NCBI GenBank assembly: GCA_900465685.1 | Contig: UEGR01000005.1 | Span: forward strand, 248,001 to 312,000 | DNA length: 64,000 bases | Direction of reading: 5' to 3' | From: Hyphomicrobiales bacterium | Lineage (GTDB): Bacteria > Pseudomonadota > Alphaproteobacteria > Rhizobiales > Rhizobiaceae | Part shown: positions 27,665 to 35,888 of the stretch, in pieces | Position numbering within the stretch: position 1 is the stretch's first letter | Layout of the letters: every line of letters starts with the position of its first letter | Made by a program: the position numbers and the translations under genes | The notes under the pieces: generated by a model | What the model saw: only the letters and a program-made list of their open reading frames with translations | The model's database searches: none | What the model was told of the DNA's origin: nothing

Positions 27665-29158
27665 ATGTTGGAAGCACGCATTCGAAACGCTTCGCTGCGA
27701 GACAAGATTATTACCCCGGAACAGGCAGCCAGCCTCATTAAGGATGGCATGATTGTCGGTATGAGCGGCTTTACCCGCGCCGGTGACGCCAAGGCCGTGC
27801 CGGTCGCCATGGCGGCCCGTGCGGCAACCGATCCGTTTCAGATTACGCTTATCACCGGCGCTTCGCTTGGACACGACGTCGACAAGATCCTGACTGAAGC
27901 CCATGTGCTCGCCCGTCGTATGCCGTTTCAGGTTGACCGCACGCTGCGTTCCGCGATCAATCGCGGCGAGGTCATGTTCATCGACCAGCATCTGTCCGAA
28001 ACGGTCGAGCAATTGCGCTCCAACCAGATTGGCCCGATTGATTATGCTGTTGTCGAGGCGCTGGCGATTACCGAAAGTGGCGGTATCATTCCGACCACTT
28101 CGGTTGGCAATTCGGCAAGCTTCGCCATTCTGGCCGATAAGGTGATCGTCGAGGTCAATCTCAACCAGCCTATGGCGCTGGAAGGTCTGCACGACATCTA
28201 TATCCCGACCAAGCGCCCTACCCGCGACCCGATCCCGGTTACGGCCTGCGACAGCCGCGTCGGCCTGCCCTATATTCCGATCCCGGTCGAGAAAATCGCT
28301 GGCATCGTCATCACGCAGGAAAATGACAGTGCTTCGACGGTCGAACCAGCCGACAGCGAAACCATCGCTATTGCCGGTCATCTGATCGATTTTCTGAAGG
28401 ATGAAGTGGCACATGGCCGTCTCGATCTGACGCTTAATCCTCTTCAGGCCGGTATCGGCACCATCGCAAACGCTGTGCTCAATGGTTTCGCCGATAGCCC
28501 TTTCCACAATCTGCGCATGTATAGTGAAGTGCTGCAGGACAGCACCTTCGAGCTGTTTGATGCCGGAAAGCTGGATTATGCCTCCGGTGCTTCGATCACG
28601 CTCAGCCCGGCAGTCGGCGAACGGGTGTTCAACAATATCGACCGCTATCGCGACAAGCTGATCCTGCGGCCACAGGAAATCAGCAACCACCCGGAAGTCA
28701 TCCGTCGTCTCGGCATCATCGGCATCAATACGGCGCTTGAGTTCGATATTTATGGCAATGTGAATTCCACTCATGTCGATGGCACCCATATGATGAACGG
28801 TATTGGCGGTTCGGGTGATTTCGCGCGCAACGCCTACATCTCGATTTTCGTCAGCAAGTCGGAAGCCAAGAACGGCGCCATTTCGTCTATCGTACCGATG
28901 GTCACTCATGTGGACCACACGGAGCACGACGTCGATATTCTGGTGACCGAACAGGGCCTTGCCGATCTGCGCGGCCTTGCCCCGCGGGAACGTGCCCGTG
29001 TCATCATCGACAATTGCGCTCATCCCGATTATCGCGACCAGCTCAATGATTATTTCGAACGCGCCTGCAAGCGTGGCGGTCACACGCCACATCTTCTGGA
29101 AGAAGCTTTCAGCTGGCATATGCGTCGTCGCGAAAACGGCAGCATGCAGCAGCGATAA
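27665..29158 (+). CDS. Acetyl-CoA hydrolase/transferase family: probable succinate-type CoA-transferase
   Basis: 497 aa class I CoA-transferase of the AarC/ScpC/Cat1 group. It opens with IRNASLRDKIITPEQAASLI, and the catalytic Glu lies in NTALEFDIYGNVNSTH, as in succinyl-CoA:acetate CoA-transferase. GIGGSGDFARNAYISIFVSKS and the VTEQGLADLRGLAPRERA end are typical. It swaps CoA between succinyl-CoA (or propionyl-CoA) and acetate or another short acid; the exact pair cannot be read. It stands alone. A 7-bp TGGCCGG/CCGGCCA hairpin lies just after the stop. Confidence 0.9.
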   Translation: MLEARIRNASLRDKIITPEQAASLIKDGMIVGMSGFTRAGDAKAVPVAMAARAATDPFQITLITGASLGHDVDKILTEAHVLARRMPFQVDRTLRSAINRGEVMFIDQHLSETVEQLRSNQIGPIDYAVVEALAITESGGIIPTTSVGNSASFAILADKVIVEVNLNQPMALEGLHDIYIPTKRPTRDPIPVTACDSRVGLPYIPIPVEKIAGIVITQENDSASTVEPADSETIAIAGHLIDFLKDEVAHGRLDLTLNPLQAGIGTIANAVLNGFADSPFHNLRMYSEVLQDSTFELFDAGKLDYASGASITLSPAVGERVFNNIDRYRDKLILRPQEISNHPEVIRRLGIIGINTALEFDIYGNVNSTHVDGTHMMNGIGGSGDFARNAYISIFVSKSEAKNGAISSIVPMVTHVDHTEHDVDILVTEQGLADLRGLAPRERARVIIDNCAHPDYRDQLNDYFERACKRGGHTPHLLEEAFSWHMRRRENGSMQQR

Positions 29159-29226
29159 TATTCCCGCCTATGGTGGCCGGCGTTCAAAACCGGCCATCAG
29201 TCTCCGTGCCCGCTCACAAATCGAGC

Positions 29227-29251
29227 GGAACCTTCTCCAAAGCGAAACGTT
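29227..29251 (+). promoter_or_regulatory. EcfG-type general stress promoter
   Basis: GGAAC (29227-29231), 16 bases, CGTT (29248-29251): an exact match to the alphaproteobacterial EcfG/sigma-EcfG consensus. It lies 158 bases upstream of a small membrane protein gene. Confidence 0.7.
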
Positions 29252-29408
29252 ATCCGGCATATCGTTTTCAAACTGGAAACGAGAATGCCGCGGAAGAAAC
29301 TGGGAACTTGCCCCATGTTTTCCGTGTAATGTTTGGTCTGGCGTTCTGGAGGAGCGGCCGTCGGACACAAACGACAACAGTGCCGTTCCAGGAAGGTTCA
29401 GAACAGCT

Positions 29409-29570
29409 ATGTCCATCCTCATCAGCCTTCTGATAACAATTCTTGTTATCTTCCTCGTGCTTTATCTGATCAACATGCTTCCGCTGGATGCAAAGGTGAA
29501 GCAGATTGCTCAAGTTATTGTGATCATCATTGGTATCATTTCTCTTCTGAAATATCTCGCCATCTTCTGA
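29409..29570 (+). CDS. Small two-helix membrane protein (Thivi_2564 family-like)
   Basis: 53 aa. The start ATG at 29409 has GGAAGG upstream. The chain is two hydrophobic helices (ILISLLITILVIFLVLYLINM and IAQVIVIIIGIISLLKYLA, written here in parts) joined by a short LPLDAKVKQ turn, exactly the layout of the Thivi_2564 family of tiny inner-membrane proteins. Function is unknown. A perfect EcfG-type promoter upstream suggests it belongs to the general stress regulon. Its 5' leader would be about 150 bases, longer than usual. Confidence 0.75.
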   Translation: MSILISLLITILVIFLVLYLINMLPLDAKVKQIAQVIVIIIGIISLLKYLAIF

Positions 29571-30008
29571 CGACCACCGCCCTCACCGGCTCATAGCCGA
29601 TAAAATCTCCAAAACTATAGATTTGTCGCAAGACAACACTCTCGACGTGAGACGAGTTCTTTCGGAGCGTTCTGGCCATCTGCGCGCTTCGAAAAGCTCG
29701 CCTCCGTCACCCTCAGGCGGTTGTTTCCGACCTTCCCTTATGTTAGCCATTACAATTATCGGTTAGATTATTCGAAAATCCCGATATTATCCCCGCTCCC
29801 CCAATACAATTTGCTTGATCAGCCTTTAGTGATAAAACCCTAAATTGTGTCTTTCGGGAAACTGTTCGTGGAAAAGTTGCAATCATACCTTTTGGCATCT
29901 TTTCCTGACGCCCAGATGCTTTTATAAGCCCTCCAATCAATTGCTCCCTCAACGTAAGGTTTCGAGTGACAATTAAATAATCCTGATCCAGGGACGGGGA
30001 GTTAGGAA
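29571..30008. other. Intergenic region upstream of the diguanylate cyclase
   Basis: 438 bases with no credible ORF. It is A/T-rich towards the 3' end, and GGGACGGGGAGTTAGGAA precedes the GGDEF gene as its ribosome site. No terminator with a clear stem was identified for the small membrane protein gene. Confidence 0.5.
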
Positions 30009-30797
30009 ATGAAAGCAGCGTTATGGAAAGCAGGTGTCATAACACTTTCTGTTGTGCTGTTTTCTGTGTCGCTCACCTGGACAGTTGCTGCCTTTTCGGG
30101 CGCACGGCCGGGCATTGTTGCACTGGCGCTAAGCTCCGGCATTCCCATTGCGACAGCCTTCCCGTCGCTCGCCTATATTTTCCGGCAGCATAACAAGCTG
30201 AGAGACGCCTATAACCAACTTGAACGGGCGCATATTGAATTGCAGGCGCGGGCGCGCGTCGATCACATGACGGGATTGCTCAATCGCGAAGCCCTGTTCG
30301 ATGCCATGAAGATCAGCAGATCGCGTATTGAAACCGGCGTGCTGATGGTCATCGACGCCGACCACTTCAAAGCCATCAACGATACATTCGGCCATAGCGC
30401 TGGCGACCGCGCATTGAAGCTGATCGCATTTGCCCTGCAAAATGTGACACGCAAGGGCGATCTGGTCGGGCGTATCGGTGGCGAGGAATTCTGTGTCTTC
30501 TTGCCAGGCGCCAGCAGCGAAACGGGCGTGCGTGTGGCGCAGCGCATCCGTACCGAAGTGGAAGGCACGCCTTTTCATTCGACGGAATATCAGGTCTATC
30601 CTCTGACGATCAGCATCGGCGTGGCGTCTGCTCCAAAAACCGAGAGCAATTCGCAAGTGATGAGCCGCGCCGACCGCTGCCTCTATCAGGCCAAGCAACG
30701 CGGACGCAATTGTGTGGTTCTGGACGAAGAAAGCGCCCGACTGGCGAGCGCTTCCGTTGTTTCCATCACCAATGGCCGCGAGGTTGCACGCGGCTAA
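30009..30797 (+). CDS. Membrane-bound diguanylate cyclase (GGDEF)
   Basis: 262 aa. Two N-terminal membrane helices (residues about 8-30 and 34-58) are followed by a short coiled coil and a GGDEF domain. The core is complete: DHMTGLLNREALFDAM, DADHFKAINDTFGHSAGD and the active-site GGEEF. RKGD five residues before GGEEF is the RxxD inhibitory site, so c-di-GMP feedback is expected. No EAL domain is present. It makes c-di-GMP from two GTP at the inner membrane. It is a lone gene; its input signal is unknown because there is no sensor domain apart from the membrane segments. Confidence 0.92.
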   Translation: MKAALWKAGVITLSVVLFSVSLTWTVAAFSGARPGIVALALSSGIPIATAFPSLAYIFRQHNKLRDAYNQLERAHIELQARARVDHMTGLLNREALFDAMKISRSRIETGVLMVIDADHFKAINDTFGHSAGDRALKLIAFALQNVTRKGDLVGRIGGEEFCVFLPGASSETGVRVAQRIRTEVEGTPFHSTEYQVYPLTISIGVASAPKTESNSQVMSRADRCLYQAKQRGRNCVVLDEESARLASASVVSITNGREVARG

Positions 30798-30809
30798 TCT
30801 ACCCGGTAA

Positions 30810-31334
30810 TTAGTCCGCCCATGGTGTGACTTCTTCCTCCGACCATCCGACAGGAACAAATCCCATCTTCTGATAAAGCTGCAATGCGCGTGGGCTATCG
30901 AGCGTATTGGTGTGGATGGCAACTTTCTGCGGTCCATGGGCCCAGGCAGCGGAAATGGCTTCGCTGAGAAAGAACTTGCCAAGCCCCCGCCCCTGAAAAT
31001 CACGCATCAGACCGAAATAAAGAATTTCAGCCGTTTCCGGCATAGCGGTTAAATCCAGTTCCACGAAACCGGCCGGATTGCCATCCGCATAGAGCACGTG
31101 GATCGCACTCGTATCCGCATGGATGATGCTGGCCACTTCCGCATCGCTTTGCACGCGGCGCATCATCCAGTGATGCTGCCGACCGACCTGTTCGTAAAGA
31201 TAGCGATAGAAATGCACCGGCATGTCGCTGGCCCGCATGATGGCGAGCCGCACGCCAGACGGAACCGGTACGGAAAGCGCCGGTCGCGTCTGCATTTCCA
31301 GATGCGTAATGCGGGCAGTAAGTTTGTCGACCAT
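30810..31334 (-). CDS. GNAT family N-acetyltransferase
   Basis: 174 aa from the ATG at 31334, two bases after the sseA stop, so translation is coupled to sseA. It is a single acetyltransferase domain: HVLYADGNPAGFVELDL strand pair, acetyl-CoA loop FGLMRDFQGRGLGKFFLSEA (the Q/RxxGxG/A motif) and the terminal ALQLYQKMGFVPVGW. The substrate is unknown. As the last gene of the cysK-alaX-sseA cluster it may act on a cysteine-related amine, but that is guesswork. An in-frame extension to 31385 would overlap sseA and is not needed. Confidence 0.88.
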   Translation of the reverse strand: MVDKLTARITHLEMQTRPALSVPVPSGVRLAIMRASDMPVHFYRYLYEQVGRQHHWMMRRVQSDAEVASIIHADTSAIHVLYADGNPAGFVELDLTAMPETAEILYFGLMRDFQGRGLGKFFLSEAISAAWAHGPQKVAIHTNTLDSPRALQLYQKMGFVPVGWSEEEVTPWAD

Positions 31335-31336
31335 GA

Positions 31337-32191
31337 TCAGTCGGCTTCGCCCGTCACCACCGGCGTATCCTGCCTGCTGCCCCATTCGCTCCAGGAACCG
31401 TCATAGAGCCGGTTATCCTTATGGCCGAGCGAGGCCAGTGCCAGCATGATGACCGCCGCCGTGACGCCGGAACCGCAGCTTGTGACGACAGGCTTGGCGA
31501 GATCAACGCCTGCCTTGTCGAAGATCGCACGCAGACTATCCAGATCTTTCAGCTCGCCATTCTCCGACAGCGTGCCGACAGGAACGTTGCGCGCGCCCGG
31601 CATGTGACCGGAACGCATGCCCACACGCGGTTCGGCATCCCGCCCGGTAAAACGTCCGGCGGCCCGCGCATCAGCAACCTGCGCGCGACGCTCATCGACG
31701 ATCTCCCGCATTTCCGGGAAAGCAACAACGCCAGCCTGATCGAAAGCAGGCGTGAATAGCGAGGCTGCAATCTTCGTCGGCTCGTCAGTCACGGGATAGC
31801 CCGCGGCCTTCCATCCGTCGAAACCGCCATCAAGAACGAACACATTTTTGGCGCCCATCACGCGGAACATCCACCAGACGCGGGGGGCGGCAAACATGCC
31901 GGGGCCGTCATAAACGATAATTGTCTCGTCGGCGGTGATACCCATCGCGCCGACATGCTGCGCGAAGAGTTCCGGCGACGGCAAGGTGTGCGGCAGGCCA
32001 GAATGCTTGTCGGCGATCACGTCCTGATCGAAGAAGACCGCGCCCGGAATATGCGCTGCATGATATTCTTCAAGACCGTTGCGACCCGCGGCAGGCAGAT
32101 ACCAGGACGCATCCACGATTGCTATCCCCGGTTGTCCCAGGCGTTCTTTCAGCCAATCGCGTGAAACGACGAATGCGCTCTTCTCAGCCAT
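31337..32191 (-). CDS. sseA: 3-mercaptopyruvate sulfurtransferase
   Basis: 284 aa from the ATG at 32191, which lies seven bases after GAGGAG; an ATG two codons earlier is too close to that site. It has two rhodanese domains. The first is inactive-type (IVDASWYLP, HIPGAVFFDQD). The second carries the catalytic Cys in TSCGSGVTA, the CGSGVT loop of mercaptopyruvate sulfurtransferases (rhodaneses have CRKGVT). It moves sulfur from 3-mercaptopyruvate, a cysteine transamination product, to thiols or cyanide. It follows cysteine synthase and alaX on the same strand, placing cysteine synthesis and use together. Confidence 0.93.
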   Translation of the reverse strand: MAEKSAFVVSRDWLKERLGQPGIAIVDASWYLPAAGRNGLEEYHAAHIPGAVFFDQDVIADKHSGLPHTLPSPELFAQHVGAMGITADETIIVYDGPGMFAAPRVWWMFRVMGAKNVFVLDGGFDGWKAAGYPVTDEPTKIAASLFTPAFDQAGVVAFPEMREIVDERRAQVADARAAGRFTGRDAEPRVGMRSGHMPGARNVPVGTLSENGELKDLDSLRAIFDKAGVDLAKPVVTSCGSGVTAAVIMLALASLGHKDNRLYDGSWSEWGSRQDTPVVTGEAD

Positions 32192-32210
32192 GATCATGCT
32201 CCTCAAATAC

Positions 32211-32954
32211 TCAAGCTTCGGGCAAGGCGCCGAAGCGAATGCGGAAACGGCGGTTTTCCTTGCCCTTCTTCTCGATCTTGCCGATATGGATTTCTCCTAT
32301 TTCCTGCGTTTCAGACACATGGGTGCCGCCGCATGGTTGGGAATCCACTGAACCGTTTTCGCCAATGGCAACAAGCCGAATGCGGCCAAGCCCGACGGGA
32401 GGGCGAACATTCTTCGACTTCACAATATCGGGGTTGGCGAGGAATTCTTCATCGCTGATCCAGCTGATCGAAACGGGATCATTGGCCTTGACCAGTTCCA
32501 TGATCTTTTCGGTCACGAATTCCTTCGTATAGGTCGGATCTGGCAGATCAAAGTCGACACGGCTTTCATCTTCGCCCACTGCCGCACCGGTGATCGGGAA
32601 CGGACAGGCAACGGACAAAAGATGACAGGCAGTGTGCATGCGCATCAGCTTGTAGCGGCGCGGCCAATCAATATGCAGAACAAGCGCCTCACCGACTGTC
32701 GGTGCTGCCTGCCCTTCGGCTGGCATATGGACGATTTCGTTCTTGGTTTCACCGGTAACGGTGGCTGCGATCTCGATCCGCGATCCATCGGCGCGCTCAA
32801 AAAAGCCGATATCCCCCGGCTGTCCGCCGGAGGTCGCGTAGAAATTTGTCTGGTCGAGAATAATACCGCCAGTCTCGGTAATGGCGAGAACCTTGCCCTC
32901 CGCCGTTGAAAGATAGGAATCTTCACGGAAAAGCGCATCGGTCTCATAGGCCAT
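32211..32954 (-). CDS. Alanyl-tRNA editing protein AlaX
   Basis: 247 aa free-standing editing protein homologous to the AlaRS editing half. Zinc ligands are visible as HTACH (His107, His111) and CGGTH (Cys208, His212). The N-terminal beta barrel has LDQTNFYATSGGQPGD, the loop shared with AlaRS, so this is an AlaX-II type. It hydrolyses Ser-tRNA-Ala and perhaps Gly-tRNA-Ala in trans. It starts 4 bases after cysK ends, so the two are tightly coupled, and it is followed by sseA 19 bases on. Why editing is tied to cysteine metabolism here is not known. Confidence 0.92.
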   Translation of the reverse strand: MAYETDALFREDSYLSTAEGKVLAITETGGIILDQTNFYATSGGQPGDIGFFERADGSRIEIAATVTGETKNEIVHMPAEGQAAPTVGEALVLHIDWPRRYKLMRMHTACHLLSVACPFPITGAAVGEDESRVDFDLPDPTYTKEFVTEKIMELVKANDPVSISWISDEEFLANPDIVKSKNVRPPVGLGRIRLVAIGENGSVDSQPCGGTHVSETQEIGEIHIGKIEKKGKENRRFRIRFGALPEA

Positions 32955-32958
32955 TGTT

Positions 32959-33996
32959 TTATTCCTCGAATGGGATGTCTATTTCGGTTTTGGTTTCCAA
33001 CCAGCCCGGCACCGGCAGGTTCTTGCCGCGCAGGAAGGATGGATTGAACATTTTCGACTGGTAACGATTACCATAGTCGCAAAGCACCGTCACAATTGTG
33101 TGGCCCGGACCGAGATCTTTTGCAAGCCGGATCGCACCGGCAATATTGATGCCGGAAGAACCGCCGAGGCAAAGCCCCTCATTCTCCACGAGATCGAACA
33201 CGACATCGAGCGCATCGGCATCCGCAATACGATAGGAGAAATCAGGCGTGAAGCCTTCCAGATTGGCCGTGATACGCCCCTGCCCGATGCCTTCGGTGAT
33301 CGAATCGCCTTCGGATTTCAACTCGCTGGTCGTGTAATAGGAATAGAGCGCTGCACCATAGGGATCGGCGAGCCCGATCTTGATATCAGGATTGTGATCC
33401 TTCAAGCCGAAAGCTGTCCCGACAAGAGTGCCGCCCGATCCGACCGCCGCCACGAAACCGTCGACCTTGCCATTGGTATCGCGCCAGATTTCAGGCGCAG
33501 TGGTTTCGATATGCGCCTGACGATTGATCGGATTATCAAACTGGTTGGCCCAGATCGCGCCATTCGGTTCGGTTTTGGCAAGCTGTTCAGCCAGCCGCCC
33601 TGACAGGCGCACATAGTTGTTGGGATTACGATAAGGTGCTGCTGGAACTTCGATCAGTTCCGCACCGAGCAGACGCAGCGCGTCCTTCTTTTCCTGGCTT
33701 TGCGTTTCCGGAATGACGATGACTGTGCGATAGCCGAGCGCCTTCGCAACAAGGGTCAAGCCAATGCCGGTATTGCCCGCCGTCCCCTCGACAATCACGC
33801 CGCCCGGACGAAGCAGGCCGCGCTTTTCCGCGTCCCGAATGATGTAGAGCGCTGCACGGTCCTTGACCGACTGTCCTGGATTGAGGAATTCAGCCTTGCC
33901 GTAAATCTCGCAACCGGTGATTTCGGAAGCCTTCTTGAGACGAATCAATGGCGTGTTACCGATTGCGTCTAGAACCGATTGGAGCATAGCTTCCAT
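32959..33996 (-). CDS. Cysteine synthase A-type, PLP-dependent
   Basis: 345 aa fold-type II PLP enzyme making cysteine from O-acetylserine and sulfide. The PLP lysine is in NPGQSVKDRAALY, the substrate loop is VEGTAGNTGIGL (normally TSGNTG), and the phosphate-binding Gly-rich loop is VGSGGTLVGT. The enzyme is about 20-30 residues longer than E. coli CysK, and the start at 33996 versus the ATG three codons on is undecided. The TAGNTG loop rather than TSGNTG is a variant seen in some bacterial CysK-like enzymes, so strict specificity for O-acetylserine is likely but not proved. It is the first gene of the cysK-alaX-sseA-GNAT operon. Confidence 0.9.
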   Translation of the reverse strand: MEAMLQSVLDAIGNTPLIRLKKASEITGCEIYGKAEFLNPGQSVKDRAALYIIRDAEKRGLLRPGGVIVEGTAGNTGIGLTLVAKALGYRTVIVIPETQSQEKKDALRLLGAELIEVPAAPYRNPNNYVRLSGRLAEQLAKTEPNGAIWANQFDNPINRQAHIETTAPEIWRDTNGKVDGFVAAVGSGGTLVGTAFGLKDHNPDIKIGLADPYGAALYSYYTTSELKSEGDSITEGIGQGRITANLEGFTPDFSYRIADADALDVVFDLVENEGLCLGGSSGINIAGAIRLAKDLGPGHTIVTVLCDYGNRYQSKMFNPSFLRGKNLPVPGWLETKTEIDIPFEE

Positions 33997-34120
33997 CCTT
34001 CATCTTTGGCCGAGCTGTTTGCCGGGAAAGTATGAGGAACTGCCCTGCCCTTCAAGGAAGGATGGAATAATTTTCCACGCCAACTGGCAAACTCAATCCA
34101 CAAAATGTCTGTTCAAAAGA

Positions 34121-34148
34121 AAAAGCCGCCCGAAATGGGCGGCTTTTG
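34121..34148 (-). terminator. Terminator of the RhlE helicase gene
   Basis: On the minus strand AAAAGCCGCCC and GGGCGGCTTTT (with a short loop) form a strong stem followed by TTCTTTT. It lies 23 bases after the helicase stop. Confidence 0.85.
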
Positions 34149-34170
34149 TAAAAGATGTTTCGGAACGGCG

Positions 34171-35574
34171 TTATGCAGCGCGCTGTCCGCCGCCGCCATT
34201 ACCGTTGCGGCGCTTGCGACGGAATGGACGCTTTGCCTTCGGTGCGGCTTCGCCAGTGGCATTGGCATGACCACCTGCGGAAGCGTGGTTGCCCCCACGA
34301 TGTTCGCCCGGCTTCTGTGCTGGACGACGGTGCTGCTGCGGCGACGGGCCCTTGCGGTGCTGCGTCTTCTGCGGCTTGTCTTCGCCCACAATCGAAATGC
34401 GCGGCGCTGCTGCGGGTGCCGGTGCAAGCTTGACCGGAGCATCCTTGATCGGAAGCTTGGTGCGGGTCACGCGTTCCACAGCACGCAACTTCGAATCCTC
34501 GGTCGCCTGATCGTACAGGGTGATCGAAGCGCCGCTGGCGCCATTGCGCCCCGTGCGGCCGATACGGTGTACGTAGGTTTCCGGCTCATCTGGGAGGTCA
34601 TAGTTGACCACATGGCTGATGCCGGGAACATCGATACCGCGCGCGGCGATATCGGTTGCAACCAGAATGCGCAGCGTGCCGTCGCGGAAACCGTTCAGCG
34701 CGCGCTGGCGGGCATTCTGCGATTTGTTGCCGTGAATGGCCGCAACGTCGAACTTGTCACGCTCAAGGTGGCGCACGACCGCATCGGCACCATGCTTGGT
34801 GCGGGTGAAGACGATAACCGAACGCATGTTCTTATCGGCCAGCAGAGCCGACAGAAGACGGCGCTTTTCCTTGGTCGGCACAGGATGCACAACCTGGGTG
34901 ATTTCGGCAGCCGTCGTACCCTGCGGCGCAACTTCCACACGAACCGGATCACGAAGCAGGCTGCCTGCGAGCGCTGCAATTTCCTTCGGCATGGTTGCCG
35001 AGAAAAGCGCAGTCTGACGGTCGGCATGGGTTGCCTTGGCAATACGCTTCACATCGTTGATGAAACCCATATCGAGCATGCGATCGGCTTCATCGAGCAC
35101 CAACCAGCGGGTCTGCGAAAGGTCAACGAGACCTTCGCGCATCAGATCCGTCAGACGGCCCGGCGTTGCAATCAGCACATCGATGCCAGGTGCGATACGC
35201 TTGATCTGCGTCAGCTTCGATACGCCGCCCAGCACGAGCGCGGTCGAAATATGCGCGGTCTTGGAAACGTTGCGGATCGTCTGTTCGATCTGCACAGCCA
35301 GTTCGCGGGTCGGTGCCAGAACAAGCGCACGCGCCGTCTTCGGACGGCGCTTATCGCCCAGACCGATGATCTTTTGCAGGATCGGCAGGCTGAAAGCAGC
35401 AGTCTTGCCCGAGCCGGTCTGCGCAATGCCGAGAATGTCCTTGCCTTCCAGCTGCGGCGGGATCGCCTGCGTCTGGATTGGCTTCGGTTCGGTCATGCCA
35501 GCAGCTTCAACGCCCTTGAGCAAAACGCCGGTGACGCCAAGAGCGGCAAAGCCGCCCGTATTTTCATTTGTCAA
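34171..35574 (-). CDS. DEAD-box RNA helicase (RhlE type)
   Basis: 467 aa from the TTG at 35574, placed after GAAAGAGA; the reading frame stays open to 35649 but those codons lack family similarity. RecA-like core motifs are complete: Q-motif (KPIQTQAIP), AQTGSGKT, PTRELAVQI, VLDEADRMLDMG, LFSATMP, then VIVFTRTKHGADAV, ATDIAARGIDVP and HRIGRTGR. The C-terminal 90 residues are a low-complexity basic tail rich in Pro, Gly, Lys and Arg (RRKRRNGNGGGG), as in RhlE. It unwinds structured RNA, often in cold or ribosome assembly. The 300-base leader with repeated motifs could control it. Confidence 0.92.
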   Translation of the reverse strand: MTNENTGGFAALGVTGVLLKGVEAAGMTEPKPIQTQAIPPQLEGKDILGIAQTGSGKTAAFSLPILQKIIGLGDKRRPKTARALVLAPTRELAVQIEQTIRNVSKTAHISTALVLGGVSKLTQIKRIAPGIDVLIATPGRLTDLMREGLVDLSQTRWLVLDEADRMLDMGFINDVKRIAKATHADRQTALFSATMPKEIAALAGSLLRDPVRVEVAPQGTTAAEITQVVHPVPTKEKRRLLSALLADKNMRSVIVFTRTKHGADAVVRHLERDKFDVAAIHGNKSQNARQRALNGFRDGTLRILVATDIAARGIDVPGISHVVNYDLPDEPETYVHRIGRTGRNGASGASITLYDQATEDSKLRAVERVTRTKLPIKDAPVKLAPAPAAAPRISIVGEDKPQKTQHRKGPSPQQHRRPAQKPGEHRGGNHASAGGHANATGEAAPKAKRPFRRKRRNGNGGGGQRAA

Positions 35575-35888
35575 TTCAATCTCTTTCGGCGGCACCGCAC
35601 ATCTGCGGTCCGCTTTCAATGCCGGGAAAGCGCAACTTGCCCGAGCCAAATCCGTATTTATGATAACGACGGGACGCCGGGAAAACCCCTGGCGACTTGC
35701 GCAGCCGTGCCCGAGCAGATCTCAGGTCCCCTCCGCTACCAGACCATTCCGGAAGACAGAGGTGTGACGCAACAAGTCCAATGCCGGGAAAGCCGACATC
35801 TAACGTCGGCCCATGCGCCTGCCGCCCATATGGGGTGGTTTTGCCAAAAAAGCAAATGTTTTCGTTTTCGCGTCACTTAGACTTCAGT
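35575..35888 (-). other. Long region between ilvA and the RhlE helicase gene
   Basis: About 310 bases downstream of ilvA and upstream of the helicase start, both on the minus strand. The word GCCGGGAAA occurs three times on the plus strand (about 35620, 35675 and 35783). GCCGAC (35792-35797) and GTCGGC (35805-35810) form a hairpin that may end ilvA. This long leader is typical of cold-regulated helicase genes, but no known element was matched. Confidence 0.45.

Noticed and set aside
27659..29119. 486-codon minus-strand frame opposite the succinate-type CoA-transferase
   Set aside because: Antisense shadow; the plus-strand frame has the catalytic Glu motif.
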